Shown here one piece after another: positions 1 to 7,516 of a DNA stretch of 37,324 nucleotides (the stretch's first letter is position 1; each line of letters opens with the position of its first letter). Origin of the DNA: CAZEAC01 sp964510065 (GTDB taxonomy: Bacteria; Bdellovibrionota_C; UBA2361; CAIXSY01). Below the pieces are notes generated by a model. The model searched no databases. It saw nothing but the letters and a program-made list of their open reading frames with translations, and was not told the DNA's origin. The stretch lies in the NCBI GenBank assembly GCA_964510065.1, contig CAZEAC010000044.1:1-37324 (forward strand), given 5' to 3'. The position numbers and the translations under genes are program-made.

Positions 1-130
1 TTCCTTAAGTAGCCGACTCGCATGAGTTTCTTTTATATTATAAAATAGTATAGAACGGCCGATAATAGACGATACATATATCCGATATATCAAAGGGCGA
101 GACGCATCCAAATTTAAGAAGGAATGCAAT

Positions 131-1582
131 GTGACAACTACACAAAAAGAACAATACAATCTCGGCATGGACAAACGTTTTGATTTTTTAATCATTGGAG
201 GCGGACCCGCCGGCCAAAAAGCCGCTATTCAGGCGGCAAAGCTCAGAAAGAAGGTGGCGATCATCGATGATCGCGCGGCCGTCGGAGGAACATGCGTACA
301 TTCAGGAACTATTCCAAGTAAGGCGTTTCGTGAAGCGGTACTGCACCTCTCGGGGTTTCGGCAGCGCCTATTGTATGGTCCGTCGTATCGGGTAAAAAGC
401 AACATTACCATGGAGGACCTCAATTTTAAGTCTCGGCACGTCATGCAAACCGAGGTGGAGACAATCAACTTTCAGCTAATGCGTAATCACGTAAGCGTGT
501 TTCAGGGACATGCGCGCTTTGTTTCCGAGAATGTACTCGAAATTAGTCAGGACGGCAGTTCGATCCTAGTTCAAGCAGAGAAAATACTTATAGCGACGGG
601 CGCGAGGCCATACCGTCCACCTCATATTGAATTTGATGGTAAGCATATATTTGACAGCGATGATCTTCTTACTCTTGAGGCAATTCCAAGGGCCATGACG
701 GTTATTGGCGGTGGAGTGGTGGGATTAGAATACGCTTCGATGTTTTCAGCTCTCGGAGTTGCCGTGACGGTGGTTGACAGCCGTGAGCGACTTTTGGAAT
801 TTGTCGATAAGGAAATAGTCGACACCCTCACCTACCGATTACGGACGCTAGGAGTCACTTTTCGTTTAGGCGAGGTGGTTGAGGCCTGCCGTGTGCGTTC
901 GAATGGAGACGTGGAGACGTACCTAAAGAGCGGCAAGCTTATCATTGCCGACATTGCTCTGGTTTCTGCCGGCCGTCAAAGTGCCACAAAATCGCTTGAT
1001 CTTGAGAAAGTAGGTATCGAGACCGAACCAAAGGGACAGATTATCGTCAACGAGTATTTTCAGACTTCGCAGCCGAATATTTATGCGGCAGGGGACGTTA
1101 TCGGATTTCCAGCACTTGCGTCGACTTCGGCCGAACAAGGGCGCCTGGCCTGCAGCCACGCCTTTGGCCTTCCACAGGAAGAAGGCGAGGTTCCATTACC
1201 CTATGGCATTTTTTCAATTCCCGAGATTGGAATGATTGGAAAGACGGAGGATCAGCTTACCGCGGCGCATATTCCGTATGAAACTGGAACAGCGCGCTAT
1301 CGAGAAAGTACTCGCGGGCATTTAATAGGCGACCAAGATGGACTCTTAAAGATCATCGTGCATAGGGAAACAAAAGAGCTACTTGGGGTACATGCTATTG
1401 GAGAACAGGCAACTGAACTGATACATGTTGGACAGGCGGTCTTATATTATAAAGGCACGCTCGATTACTTGCTACGAGCGGTCTTCAACTACCCCTCACT
1501 TTCTGCTTGCTACAAGATTGCCGCGCTTGCAGTATACAACAAGCTTGGGTTTGGTAATGGATATGGCGGCGTCTCCGAGTAA
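131..1582 (+). CDS. sthA: Soluble (Si-specific) NAD(P)+ transhydrogenase
   Basis: Cytoplasmic FAD flavoprotein of the pyridine nucleotide-disulfide oxidoreductase family, which transfers hydride between NADPH and NAD+. The first dinucleotide fold shows GGGPAG at residues 23-28. The active-site segment reads GGTCVHSGTIPSK (C55, T60): only one of the two cysteines of lipoamide dehydrogenase is present, which is characteristic of SthA. The second dinucleotide fold is near residue 195 (GGGVVGLEYA), and the C-terminal dimer domain has GEQATELIHVGQ. The length of 483 aa is about normal once a 12-residue N-terminal extension is allowed for. The GTG start is preceded by AAGAAGGA at good spacing; an internal ATG at 167 is the alternative. 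It converges on the Rrf2 gene with a 4-nt gap. SthA versus Lpd is well supported by the missing cysteine; the physiological link to denitrification is inference. Confidence 0.87.
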   Translation: MTTTQKEQYNLGMDKRFDFLIIGGGPAGQKAAIQAAKLRKKVAIIDDRAAVGGTCVHSGTIPSKAFREAVLHLSGFRQRLLYGPSYRVKSNITMEDLNFKSRHVMQTEVETINFQLMRNHVSVFQGHARFVSENVLEISQDGSSILVQAEKILIATGARPYRPPHIEFDGKHIFDSDDLLTLEAIPRAMTVIGGGVVGLEYASMFSALGVAVTVVDSRERLLEFVDKEIVDTLTYRLRTLGVTFRLGEVVEACRVRSNGDVETYLKSGKLIIADIALVSAGRQSATKSLDLEKVGIETEPKGQIIVNEYFQTSQPNIYAAGDVIGFPALASTSAEQGRLACSHAFGLPQEEGEVPLPYGIFSIPEIGMIGKTEDQLTAAHIPYETGTARYRESTRGHLIGDQDGLLKIIVHRETKELLGVHAIGEQATELIHVGQAVLYYKGTLDYLLRAVFNYPSLSACYKIAALAVYNKLGFGNGYGGVSE

Positions 1583-1586
1583 GATG

Positions 1587-1967
1587 CTATTTCACTTTTG
1601 AGTCCTGAAGAAATTTCATAGTTTCTTCTCGTATGGCTCCCCAGCGTCCATGAAATGCACACGGAAGCCCCTTATTACAGGCGGCGTTCGAAATAAAACA
1701 CTCTTGGTTTACAATTGGATCTTCGAGTGCTTTGCAAACATCAAAAAAACTGAGCTCTTTTTTCCTAGTTAGTTTTACACCCCCGGTGAGACCACGCCGC
1801 GTCTCCACAATTCCTTTTTCAGCCAGGATCTTTATCAATTTCGAGAGGTAGGGGCCGGGAACGCGCGCCTGCTCAGATAGTTGATCAACTCTTACCAATA
1901 TCTCGGGAGGGTGATGAGCCAGGCAAAGGAGCGCGCGCAGTGCGTATTTCGTACTCTTAGATAACAC
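1587..1967 (-). CDS. Rrf2-family transcriptional regulator, probably Fe-S (NsrR-like)
   Basis: A 126-aa Rrf2 protein. The N-terminal winged helix has the family features MLSKSTKYALRALLCLA and a recognition-helix region VPGPYLSKLIKILAEKGIV, followed by the TRRGLTGGVKL wing. Four cysteines occur, and C90, C97 and C103 (spacing x6, x5) sit where NsrR and IscR bind an iron-sulfur cluster. The GTG start has GGAG upstream. The gene is divergent from nirK, and a palindrome lies between them, so control of nirK and possibly itself by nitric oxide or redox state is likely (inference). The family call is firm; NsrR-type NO sensing is suggested by context and cysteines rather than shown. Confidence 0.85.
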   Translation of the reverse strand: MLSKSTKYALRALLCLAHHPPEILVRVDQLSEQARVPGPYLSKLIKILAEKGIVETRRGLTGGVKLTRKKELSFFDVCKALEDPIVNQECFISNAACNKGLPCAFHGRWGAIREETMKFLQDSKVK

Positions 1968-2016
1968 GATTTGAACTCTCCGTAAAAATACTTAATCTTA
2001 AAGTCGGCATATTGGC

Positions 2017-2046
2017 TTGACGATAATGGATACATGAGTCCATTAT
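2017..2046 (+). promoter_or_regulatory. Putative nirK promoter with embedded palindromic operator
   Basis: TTGACG at 2017-2022 resembles a -35 box and CATTAT at 2041-2046 a weak -10 box (18-bp spacer). Between and over them lies a perfect 8-bp inverted repeat, ATAATGGA (2023-2030) and TCCATTAT (2039-2046), separated by 8 nt, giving a 24-bp symmetric site. Rrf2-family operators are palindromes of about this size. It sits between the divergent Rrf2 gene and nirK, so it is the obvious candidate site for that regulator. Confidence 0.55.
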
Positions 2047-2114
2047 AAACTATAAACATCATAATGAAAACACACCATTATGGCTCTGAGAACCAGAGGG
2101 AAAAAGGAGAGTAT

Positions 2115-3605
2115 ATGAAATTAATAGCCGCGCTCATGCTAACAGTGGCCGCGCTCGCGGTGCCCCTAAGTTGTTTGCACGCCGAGGAAAATCTACCGAC
2201 TGAGAAAGCAATACTGACTGATGCCCCTCAAGTACCTCCTGTAATTACCCGTACCACTCCGGCCAAGGTGATTGCCGAGCTTGAAGTGCGCGAGGTAGTT
2301 GCAAATATCGCGGATGGTGTGCAGTACACTTTTTGGACATTTGGAGGAAAGGTCCCGGGGAAATTTATCCGCGTGCGAGTCGGCGACACCGTTGAATTTC
2401 ATCTCAATAATCATCCCTCAAGCAAGCTTCCGCATAATATTGACCTACACGCGGTGACGGGGCCGGGTGGTGGAGCGGCAAGTTCGTTTACGGCTCCCGG
2501 GCACGCCTCGCAATTTACCTTTAAGGCCCTCAATGCCGGTCTCTATGTCTACCACTGTGCAACGGCGCCGGTCGGCATGCATATCGCTAACGGCATGTAC
2601 GGCCTCATCTATGTTCAACCCGAGAAGCCGCTTCCTAGCGTTGATAAGGAATACTATGTAATGCAGGGTGATTTTTATACGACGGGAAATTTTGGGGAGC
2701 GCGGCTTGCAGCCCTTCTCGATGCAGCGCGCAATTGACGAGAACCCTTCGTATGTGCTCTTCAATGGTGCCGTAAATTCGCTTACCGGCGACAAAGCCCT
2801 TGCCGCGAATGTGGGGGAAAGTGTCCGTCTCTTTATCGGAAATGGCGGACCCAACCTTGTTTCGTCATTCCATGTGATTGGTGAAATTTTCGACGATGTA
2901 TATACGGAGGGGGGAACTCTCGCTAATCAGAAAAACGTGCAGTCAACGCTCATACCGGCAGGGGGATCGGCGATCGTTGACTTTAAGGTTGAGGTTCCCG
3001 GTACTTTGGTTCTTGTTGACCACAGTATTTTTAGAACGTTCAACAAGGGCTCACTCGGAATGATGAAGGTTTCCGGCGCCGAAAATAAAGCGCTCTACTC
3101 AGGGAAAGAAGTTGACGCTGTTTATCTTGGTGAACAGGCGGGCGAGAAAGGCGAGGTTGCAAAACTAAAGTCTCAATACGAGACTGCCGTTGAATCAGAC
3201 CCGAAGCTTCAAAAACTATCAAAAGAGATCGTGGTCGAAGAGGGCAAAAAAATATACGCCAATAACTGCCTCATGTGTCATCAGGCCGAAGGGCAGGGAG
3301 TCCCGGCAGTTTTCCCGCCGATCGCAAAATCTGATTTCCTTACTAAGCTCGCAAAAGATAAGGACAGGACTGAGCTTATTGGGATTGTCCTTAATGGCAA
3401 GTCTGGTCCAGTCACCGTAAATGGAACTACCTATAATGGTGTAATGCCGGCACTAACCACGTTAAGTGATGCCGACGTGGCAGCGGTGCTTACCTATATC
3501 ACTAATAGTTGGGGGAACTCAGCAAAGACCGTCTCCGTGCAAGAGGTTCGTGATGCGAAGTCTGTTCTCAGTGACTCAGGAAAGCCATCTGCGGCCGAGC
3601 ACTAA
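2115..3605 (+). CDS. nirK: Copper nitrite reductase with C-terminal cytochrome c domain
   Basis: Periplasmic enzyme reducing nitrite to NO. I chose ATG 2115 (496 aa) over an in-frame ATG at 2064 because AAAAAGGAGAG stands just before it and a clean signal peptide follows (MKLIAALMLTVAALAV). The two-cupredoxin core has all ligands: type 1 copper H107, C148, H156 and M161 (PHNIDLHA, VYHCATAPVGMHIANGM), type 2 copper H112, H147 and the later VDHSIFR histidine, and the catalytic D110 and the SSFHVIG histidine. A C-terminal haem-c domain follows, with C385-x2-C388-H389, so a NirK-cytochrome fusion that can receive electrons directly. It is first in an operon with the nirV-like and SCO genes; probably controlled by the divergent Rrf2 protein. 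Confidence 0.93.
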   Translation: MKLIAALMLTVAALAVPLSCLHAEENLPTEKAILTDAPQVPPVITRTTPAKVIAELEVREVVANIADGVQYTFWTFGGKVPGKFIRVRVGDTVEFHLNNHPSSKLPHNIDLHAVTGPGGGAASSFTAPGHASQFTFKALNAGLYVYHCATAPVGMHIANGMYGLIYVQPEKPLPSVDKEYYVMQGDFYTTGNFGERGLQPFSMQRAIDENPSYVLFNGAVNSLTGDKALAANVGESVRLFIGNGGPNLVSSFHVIGEIFDDVYTEGGTLANQKNVQSTLIPAGGSAIVDFKVEVPGTLVLVDHSIFRTFNKGSLGMMKVSGAENKALYSGKEVDAVYLGEQAGEKGEVAKLKSQYETAVESDPKLQKLSKEIVVEEGKKIYANNCLMCHQAEGQGVPAVFPPIAKSDFLTKLAKDKDRTELIGIVLNGKSGPVTVNGTTYNGVMPALTTLSDADVAAVLTYITNSWGNSAKTVSVQEVRDAKSVLSDSGKPSAAEH

Positions 3606-3617
3606 CGGTTAATTAGT

Positions 3618-4421
3618 ATGAGAGTCGGGCAAAGTATTATCCTTTCGACTCTGGTTCTGTGCACTGCAATTGCAGCCGCGGAAATTAGCAAGGAGCGAGA
3701 GGCGCGAATAAAAGGCGGCGCATTTACTCCACAGTATGGGGTAGGCTCGGCAGTTGAGAAAATTGATATTTCTGATTTTCTCATCGATCGTATGCCGGTC
3801 ACTAATGCACAGTTTAAGGAGTTCACTGAAAAGCATAAGAAGTGGCAGAAAGGATCGCCTTCTCCGCTCCTTGCCGATGAACATTATTTACGACACTGGC
3901 CCGCGCGAGGGAGTGGAGAGAAACTCCCTCGCGCACTGCTCGACTCGCCCGTGACCAATATTTCCTGGTTCGCTGCTTTGAGCTATTGCAAGGCAGGGGG
4001 CAAGAGGCTCCCCACAGTCTTTGAGTGGGAATTTGTCGCGGCAGCAAGTCATGACAATCCGCATGCGTCACAGAACCCAGAATTTGTACAACGGCTCCTC
4101 GACTGGTATGGAAAACCCACACCTGCAGAACTTCCCGCGGTGGGAGCCGGGAAGCCAAATTTTTGGGGCGTTTATGATTTGCACGGCTTAGTTTGGGAAT
4201 GGACGTTGGATTTTAATAGTGTATTTGTTGCGGGCGATAATCGCCGTGACGCAGAGCAGCTAGGAAATCTATTTTGTGGTGACGCGGCGGCAAGCTCCAC
4301 AGATCGCGCAAATTACGCCGCCTATATGCGATATGCGATGAGAAATAGCTTACGTGCACCCTACACGATGCAGAATGTAGGTTTTCGATGTGCGCGGGAT
4401 CTGCCTGTAAAGGAGAGGTGA
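3618..4421 (+). CDS. nirV: NirV-like SUMF1/FGE-fold periplasmic protein
   Basis: A 267-aa formylglycine-generating-enzyme-like (SUMF1) protein. A signal peptide (residues 1 to about 21, ending AIAAA) is followed by the typical fold signatures MPVTNAQFKEF, GGKRLPTVFEWEFVAAA, YDLHGLVWEWTLDF and a C-terminal NVGFRCARD. It begins 12 nt after nirK, and SUMF1 proteins of this kind, named NirV, are known neighbours of nirK in denitrifiers such as Rhodobacter. Its function in nitrite reduction is unresolved; a role in NirK maturation or stability is inference. No strong ribosome binding site is visible before the ATG, so coupling to nirK translation is possible. Confidence 0.8.
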   Translation: MRVGQSIILSTLVLCTAIAAAEISKEREARIKGGAFTPQYGVGSAVEKIDISDFLIDRMPVTNAQFKEFTEKHKKWQKGSPSPLLADEHYLRHWPARGSGEKLPRALLDSPVTNISWFAALSYCKAGGKRLPTVFEWEFVAAASHDNPHASQNPEFVQRLLDWYGKPTPAELPAVGAGKPNFWGVYDLHGLVWEWTLDFNSVFVAGDNRRDAEQLGNLFCGDAAASSTDRANYAAYMRYAMRNSLRAPYTMQNVGFRCARDLPVKER

Positions 4422-4425
4422 CGTT

Positions 4426-5052
4426 ATGTGTACTAAATTTATTTTTTTTAACGCGAAGGAACGAAGGACGCGAAGAGTTCGAATTCATTCCCCTTCGCGT
4501 CCTTCGTTCCTTCGCGTTATCTGGATCGTTATTTTATTGTTGTGGAGCTCAGTCAGTGCCTTTGCTGAACAGCCACGACAGTCTCTCTACCAAATCCCAC
4601 TTCAGTGGAGCGATGACAATGGAAAAGAATTCGATCTCACCTCTCTTGGTGGAAAACAGGTAATTCTTACGATGGCATTTGCAAGTTGTAGAAGTGCCTG
4701 CCCTTTAACCATCAAAAGACTAAAATCACTCGATAAGCTCATACAAGAGAGCAACAAAAGTGCCGAGTATGTAATTGTATCTCTCGACCCTCAGAGAGAT
4801 ACTCCAGAGGCGATGAAAACGTTTAGAGAAGAAAATGGGCTCAAGGACCAGAAGTGGCACCTTCTGCGGGGCTCGGAAGAATCCACCCGCGTCTTCTCAA
4901 ATCTGATTGATTATAATTTTCAGCAAAATCCAAATACAAAGGATATTATGCACTCTAATAAACTTCTTCTGCTCAATGAGAAGGGTGAAATTCAGTTGGT
5001 GCTGGAGGGACTCACTTCGGATTTAACCACGCTGGTTAAGGCTCTTAAATAG
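4426..5052 (+). CDS. SCO1/SenC-type copper chaperone with repeat-encoded N-terminus
   Basis: A thioredoxin-fold SCO family protein of 208 aa. It carries the copper-binding CxxxC (ASCRSACP) and the distal histidine (DIMHSNKLLL), and the family core YVIVSLDPQRDTPEAM. The ATG has a strong AAGGAGAGG upstream, 4 nt after the nirV stop. Residues 9-31, basic and low in complexity, are encoded entirely by a palindromic repeat (4449-4519). The hydrophobic export segment (VIWIVILLLWSSVSAFA) only begins at about 31, so the repeat has inserted in frame between start codon and signal segment. In this operon it probably supplies copper to NirK rather than, or as well as, an oxidase (inference). Confidence 0.85.
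   Translation: MCTKFIFFNAKERRTRRVRIHSPSRPSFLRVIWIVILLLWSSVSAFAEQPRQSLYQIPLQWSDDNGKEFDLTSLGGKQVILTMAFASCRSACPLTIKRLKSLDKLIQESNKSAEYVIVSLDPQRDTPEAMKTFREENGLKDQKWHLLRGSEESTRVFSNLIDYNFQQNPNTKDIMHSNKLLLLNEKGEIQLVLEGLTSDLTTLVKALK
4449..4519. repeat. Perfect 27-bp inverted repeat inside the SCO coding sequence
   Basis: The arms 4449-4475 and 4493-4519 are exact reverse complements (27 bp), built from the unit CGCGAAGGA/ACGAAGGA, with a 17-nt spacer. The structure lies wholly within the SCO reading frame without a stop. It has the look of the dispersed palindromic repeats found in many bacterial chromosomes. Confidence 0.9.
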
Positions 5053-5108
5053 TGGATGTCGCTTTCGGAAAGTTAGAGATCTTAACCGAGCAAGCTTGAC
5101 GGTAACGT

Positions 5109-5177
5109 CGTCAACGTCTACGAATTACGTGAGACGTCTACACGTTCGACGTAACTCGTATTTCGTCGACGTCCACG
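5109..5177. repeat. Degenerate ACGT-rich inverted repeat between convergent genes
   Basis: The 211-bp gap between SCO and the NnrS-like gene contains an imperfect inverted repeat whose halves (about 33 nt, from CGTCAACGTC on the left to CGACGTCCACG on the right) match at roughly three quarters of positions. A second, weaker cluster of TTCGG/TCCGA words follows at 5190-5255, with a 7-bp TCGGAGA/TCTCCGA hairpin. Probably a worn palindromic element that may also act as a two-way transcription barrier; it has no poly-T tail. Confidence 0.5.
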
Positions 5178-5263
5178 CGCTGCTCACCTTCGGAACACGG
5201 CAATCGGAGACAGAATTCGGATCTCCGACTTCGGCATTCGGAAAGCAGCTTTCGGCAAATACC

Positions 5264-6460
5264 CTAACAATGCACCATGTCTTCGCCCTTACTCAGACTC
5301 ATTTGCCTCCGCACAATGCGATATATGCCCACGAAGACCAAATAGGTCCAGAAGCAGTAAATTACGCCGGCGACCACACTAAGCACCCATGAAAATGCCG
5401 GCGGAACAAGGAAATGAAAGCCTCGTCCAAGGGGAATTAACTGGAGTCCTGCAATAAGCATAAGCAGTGCACGATTACCAATCAGCTCTTTCCCGGACAG
5501 AAAGCCCACGATGCGCGGAACAATTGAAAGTACAAGCGCAAGTGCCCACCCCGTGGCCCACAAATGCAGTGCGTTGTCAGCCATGCCGATCCCCCGCATC
5601 AGCACCACTGCTCCGATAATGACCCACAGCTTCCCAAGGATAAATGCAAGCGCGAGCGGCTCAGAGCCGATGAGAGCGGCTGCGCGCCAGAGTTTTGTTC
5701 CCATGGCATGCGAAACAATTGCCGCTATCACGAAGAGAGAAAACCACGGACTGCCGGGCAGAAACACACCGATTGCAATTGAGCCTAAGAAGAAGAATTG
5801 AGTACTAAGTGCCGCCGCGAAGCTAAGCTTTTTGCCATTGAGAAAACCATTAGTAAATTGCTGTGAGGCGCCCAAAATAGGGGCACCAACGCCGCCCCAA
5901 AAGACGAGCAGCATATGCCAGTTATTTGCGCTGCTCAGCCAGGGGCCTATCGCAAAGGTAATAAGGCCTTCGAGCAAAAAAAGACCAATGCCGACCTTGG
6001 CAACCGCTGAAGCTGAACGGATCCGGATCATTAAAAGCGCCGCCGCCGCCGCAAAGGGCAAGGATATTAGAAGTTGCGACAAAGTTGATGTAACGCCGAA
6101 GGCAAGGAGAATAAGTCCCGCGATGATGCACGGGATTCCCAATAACATTAGGCGCGGCGCCGGCGAAGAAACTCCTAACATTTTGGGAGACGCTTGAAGG
6201 ATGAACCCTAGGATAAATAAACCGAAAAAGAGGTAGAGCTGAATAAACGCATGTAACGTCCGCAAATGACTGTAATCTCGGCTAATGGTTATCTGCCCTG
6301 TGCGCATAAGCCAGAGATGGATTCCAAGGTAAGTGATCCCGATAAATCCGGCGATGATTGCCGTAAGAAAAAAAGGCGGAGCAATCGGCGCCTGTCGAAT
6401 TTTCTCGAACAACCCCGCGCGAGGTCGTTTATGTTCTATGCTGACAAGTTCGGCTACCAT
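5264..6460 (-). CDS. NnrS-like multi-spanning haem/NO-response membrane protein
   Basis: A 398-aa integral membrane protein with about 12 hydrophobic segments. Near the N-terminus LRTLHAFIQLYLFFGLFILGF resembles the histidine-bearing first helices of the NnrS family, and further helix histidines occur at VSHAMGTKLW and DNALHLWATGW, positions suited to haem or metal. NnrS is a haem- and copper-containing membrane protein connected with NO metabolism, usually found near denitrification genes, which fits this location convergent with the nirK operon. The ATG at 6460 has no clear Shine-Dalgarno. The family call rests on topology, histidine pattern and context; the exact function is open. Confidence 0.65.
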   Translation of the reverse strand: MVAELVSIEHKRPRAGLFEKIRQAPIAPPFFLTAIIAGFIGITYLGIHLWLMRTGQITISRDYSHLRTLHAFIQLYLFFGLFILGFILQASPKMLGVSSPAPRLMLLGIPCIIAGLILLAFGVTSTLSQLLISLPFAAAAALLMIRIRSASAVAKVGIGLFLLEGLITFAIGPWLSSANNWHMLLVFWGGVGAPILGASQQFTNGFLNGKKLSFAAALSTQFFFLGSIAIGVFLPGSPWFSLFVIAAIVSHAMGTKLWRAAALIGSEPLALAFILGKLWVIIGAVVLMRGIGMADNALHLWATGWALALVLSIVPRIVGFLSGKELIGNRALLMLIAGLQLIPLGRGFHFLVPPAFSWVLSVVAGVIYCFWTYLVFVGIYRIVRRQMSLSKGEDMVHC

Positions 6461-6600
6461 ATGTGTTCAATAAACGATATTTATATCTTATATCTACCGG
6501 TACTCAGAACGCAAGCTGTCGCATGCATAATTTTCTGCTATGCATTTTCAACACCATAAAAGTTGAATTGATCTTTCAGAACGAGTATAAGTTAAAAATC

Positions 6601-6753
6601 TCAGCAATCTTTAGTATTTCTGAGTGGATCGAAAATTTCTACAATACCGAACGTACTCACTCAACGTTGGGATATCGTAGTCCGGTAGAATTTGAAGCCT
6701 TAAAAGCTACTGGTTCATAGAGCGGTCGCTGTCCAAGAAAAGGGATCAGGTCA
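6601..6753 (+). mobile_element. IS3-family insertion sequence remnant, right end only
   Basis: The segment encodes the last part of an IS3-type OrfB transposase: EWIENFYNTERTHSTLGY followed by RSPVEFEALKA, stop at 6718-6720. This is the hallmark C-terminal motif of the DDE integrase of that family. The bases after the stop (GTCCAAGAAAAGGGATCAGG then TCA, ending about 6753) look like an IS3 right terminal repeat, with GTCC and GGTCA words. Nothing upstream matches the rest of a transposase and no left end was found, so this is a dead fragment. Confidence 0.75.
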
Positions 6754-6878
6754 AACAATTCCTGCGGATCGATCCGTTGACCGTCCACCTCGCAGAACTG
6801 TCCCGCCATCGCTTCCGCCGCGCTGACCCTAATAGTTTTCTTATTGCTTTTCTCGACTACTGAACGTAGTTTTCTCAT
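6657..6878 (-). pseudogene. Unrecognised small gene truncated by the IS remnant
   Basis: A minus-strand reading frame opens at ATG 6878 with a good ribosome binding site (AGGGAGG about 9 nt upstream). Its first 42 residues (to about 6753) are native: a basic start MRKLRSVVEKSNKKTIRV, then AAEAMAGQFCEVDGQRIDPQ. The remainder is simply the antisense of the IS3 transposase end, so the original 3' part was lost on insertion. The family is not recognised; a small DNA-binding or antitoxin-like protein is possible but unsupported. Confidence 0.5.
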
Positions 6879-6955
6879 TGAGTGGTTCCTCCCTGGTTAG
6901 AGTTAATAGTTTCTTTGATAACAAGCTCTTAGCTCGCTATCGAGAACCACTCAAT
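6877..6955. repeat. 12-bp perfect inverted repeat flanking a 55-bp segment
   Basis: ATTGAGTGGTTC (6877-6888) and its exact reverse complement (6944-6955) face each other across 55 bp. The left copy overlaps the start codon and leader of the truncated minus-strand gene. It may be a terminal repeat of a small lost element or a regulatory palindrome. Confidence 0.5.
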
Positions 6956-7024
6956 ATTCAAATTTCAACGGGTTTCAGGACGTCGCCCGACCAAGGTCTG
7001 GTGTGTAACCCTGTAGGTATAGAA

Positions 7025-7516
7025 ATGCTATATAAGAGAATTTCTTGGTTGAGCATTATCACTTTATTGAGTGCCAGCTTACTTTTAGTACCCTCTGCAT
7101 TTTCACAAACACGAATAACCCTTTTAAGCGATGAGCTAGGGCTCGCAGTTAGCGAGGAGGGCCCCGGCTGGCATTTTGGCTACAATAATGACTCCCCTCA
7201 AGGTGGATATTCGTTGCAGTCTCTACAAGATGGAGCTGCGAATATATCGCTTCCGCAAGGGAAAACTCTGGCTGCGGGGAGATATAATCTCTGGGTACGT
7301 GTGCTGTCCTATGACGAAGCCTGTAGTGTGACGGCAACGCAGTTTTCGAGTGATAGTCAGGCGGTAGCTACAACATTTTATGACTCTCAGGAAAGAGAGG
7401 GACCCGCGAATAACATTGTCTGGGCTAACGATCGTGATTTCACCGGTTACTGGACAGGCCCTATTAGATTTAGAATCAACGCTCTGCCCGACAACGGAAT
7501 CTTTCGGCTATCGTGA
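7025..7516 (+). pseudogene. Secreted beta-sandwich protein, 3'-truncated
   Basis: The ATG at 7025 opens a protein with a clear signal peptide (MLYKRISWLSIITLLSASLL, cleavage near VPSAFS-Q). A beta-rich domain follows, with GWHFGYNNDSPQGGYSL and AGRYNLWVRVLSYDEACSV, reminiscent of carbohydrate-binding or bacterial lectin-like sandwiches. The frame ends abruptly at 7514-7516, where it overlaps the first codon of the AbiEii-like gene. Because that gene appears to lack its own N-terminus, both look like pieces joined by a deletion around 7470-7510. A real 163-aa protein cannot be excluded. Confidence 0.5.

Noticed and set aside
131..1582. Lipoamide dehydrogenase as identity of the first gene
   Set aside because: The second redox cysteine is threonine (GTIPSK) and the C-terminus has the GEQATELIHVGQ pattern of SthA.
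5096..5392. Plus-strand 98-aa frame after SCO
   Set aside because: It covers a palindrome-rich gap and overlaps the 3' end of the NnrS-like gene; no start signal or family features.
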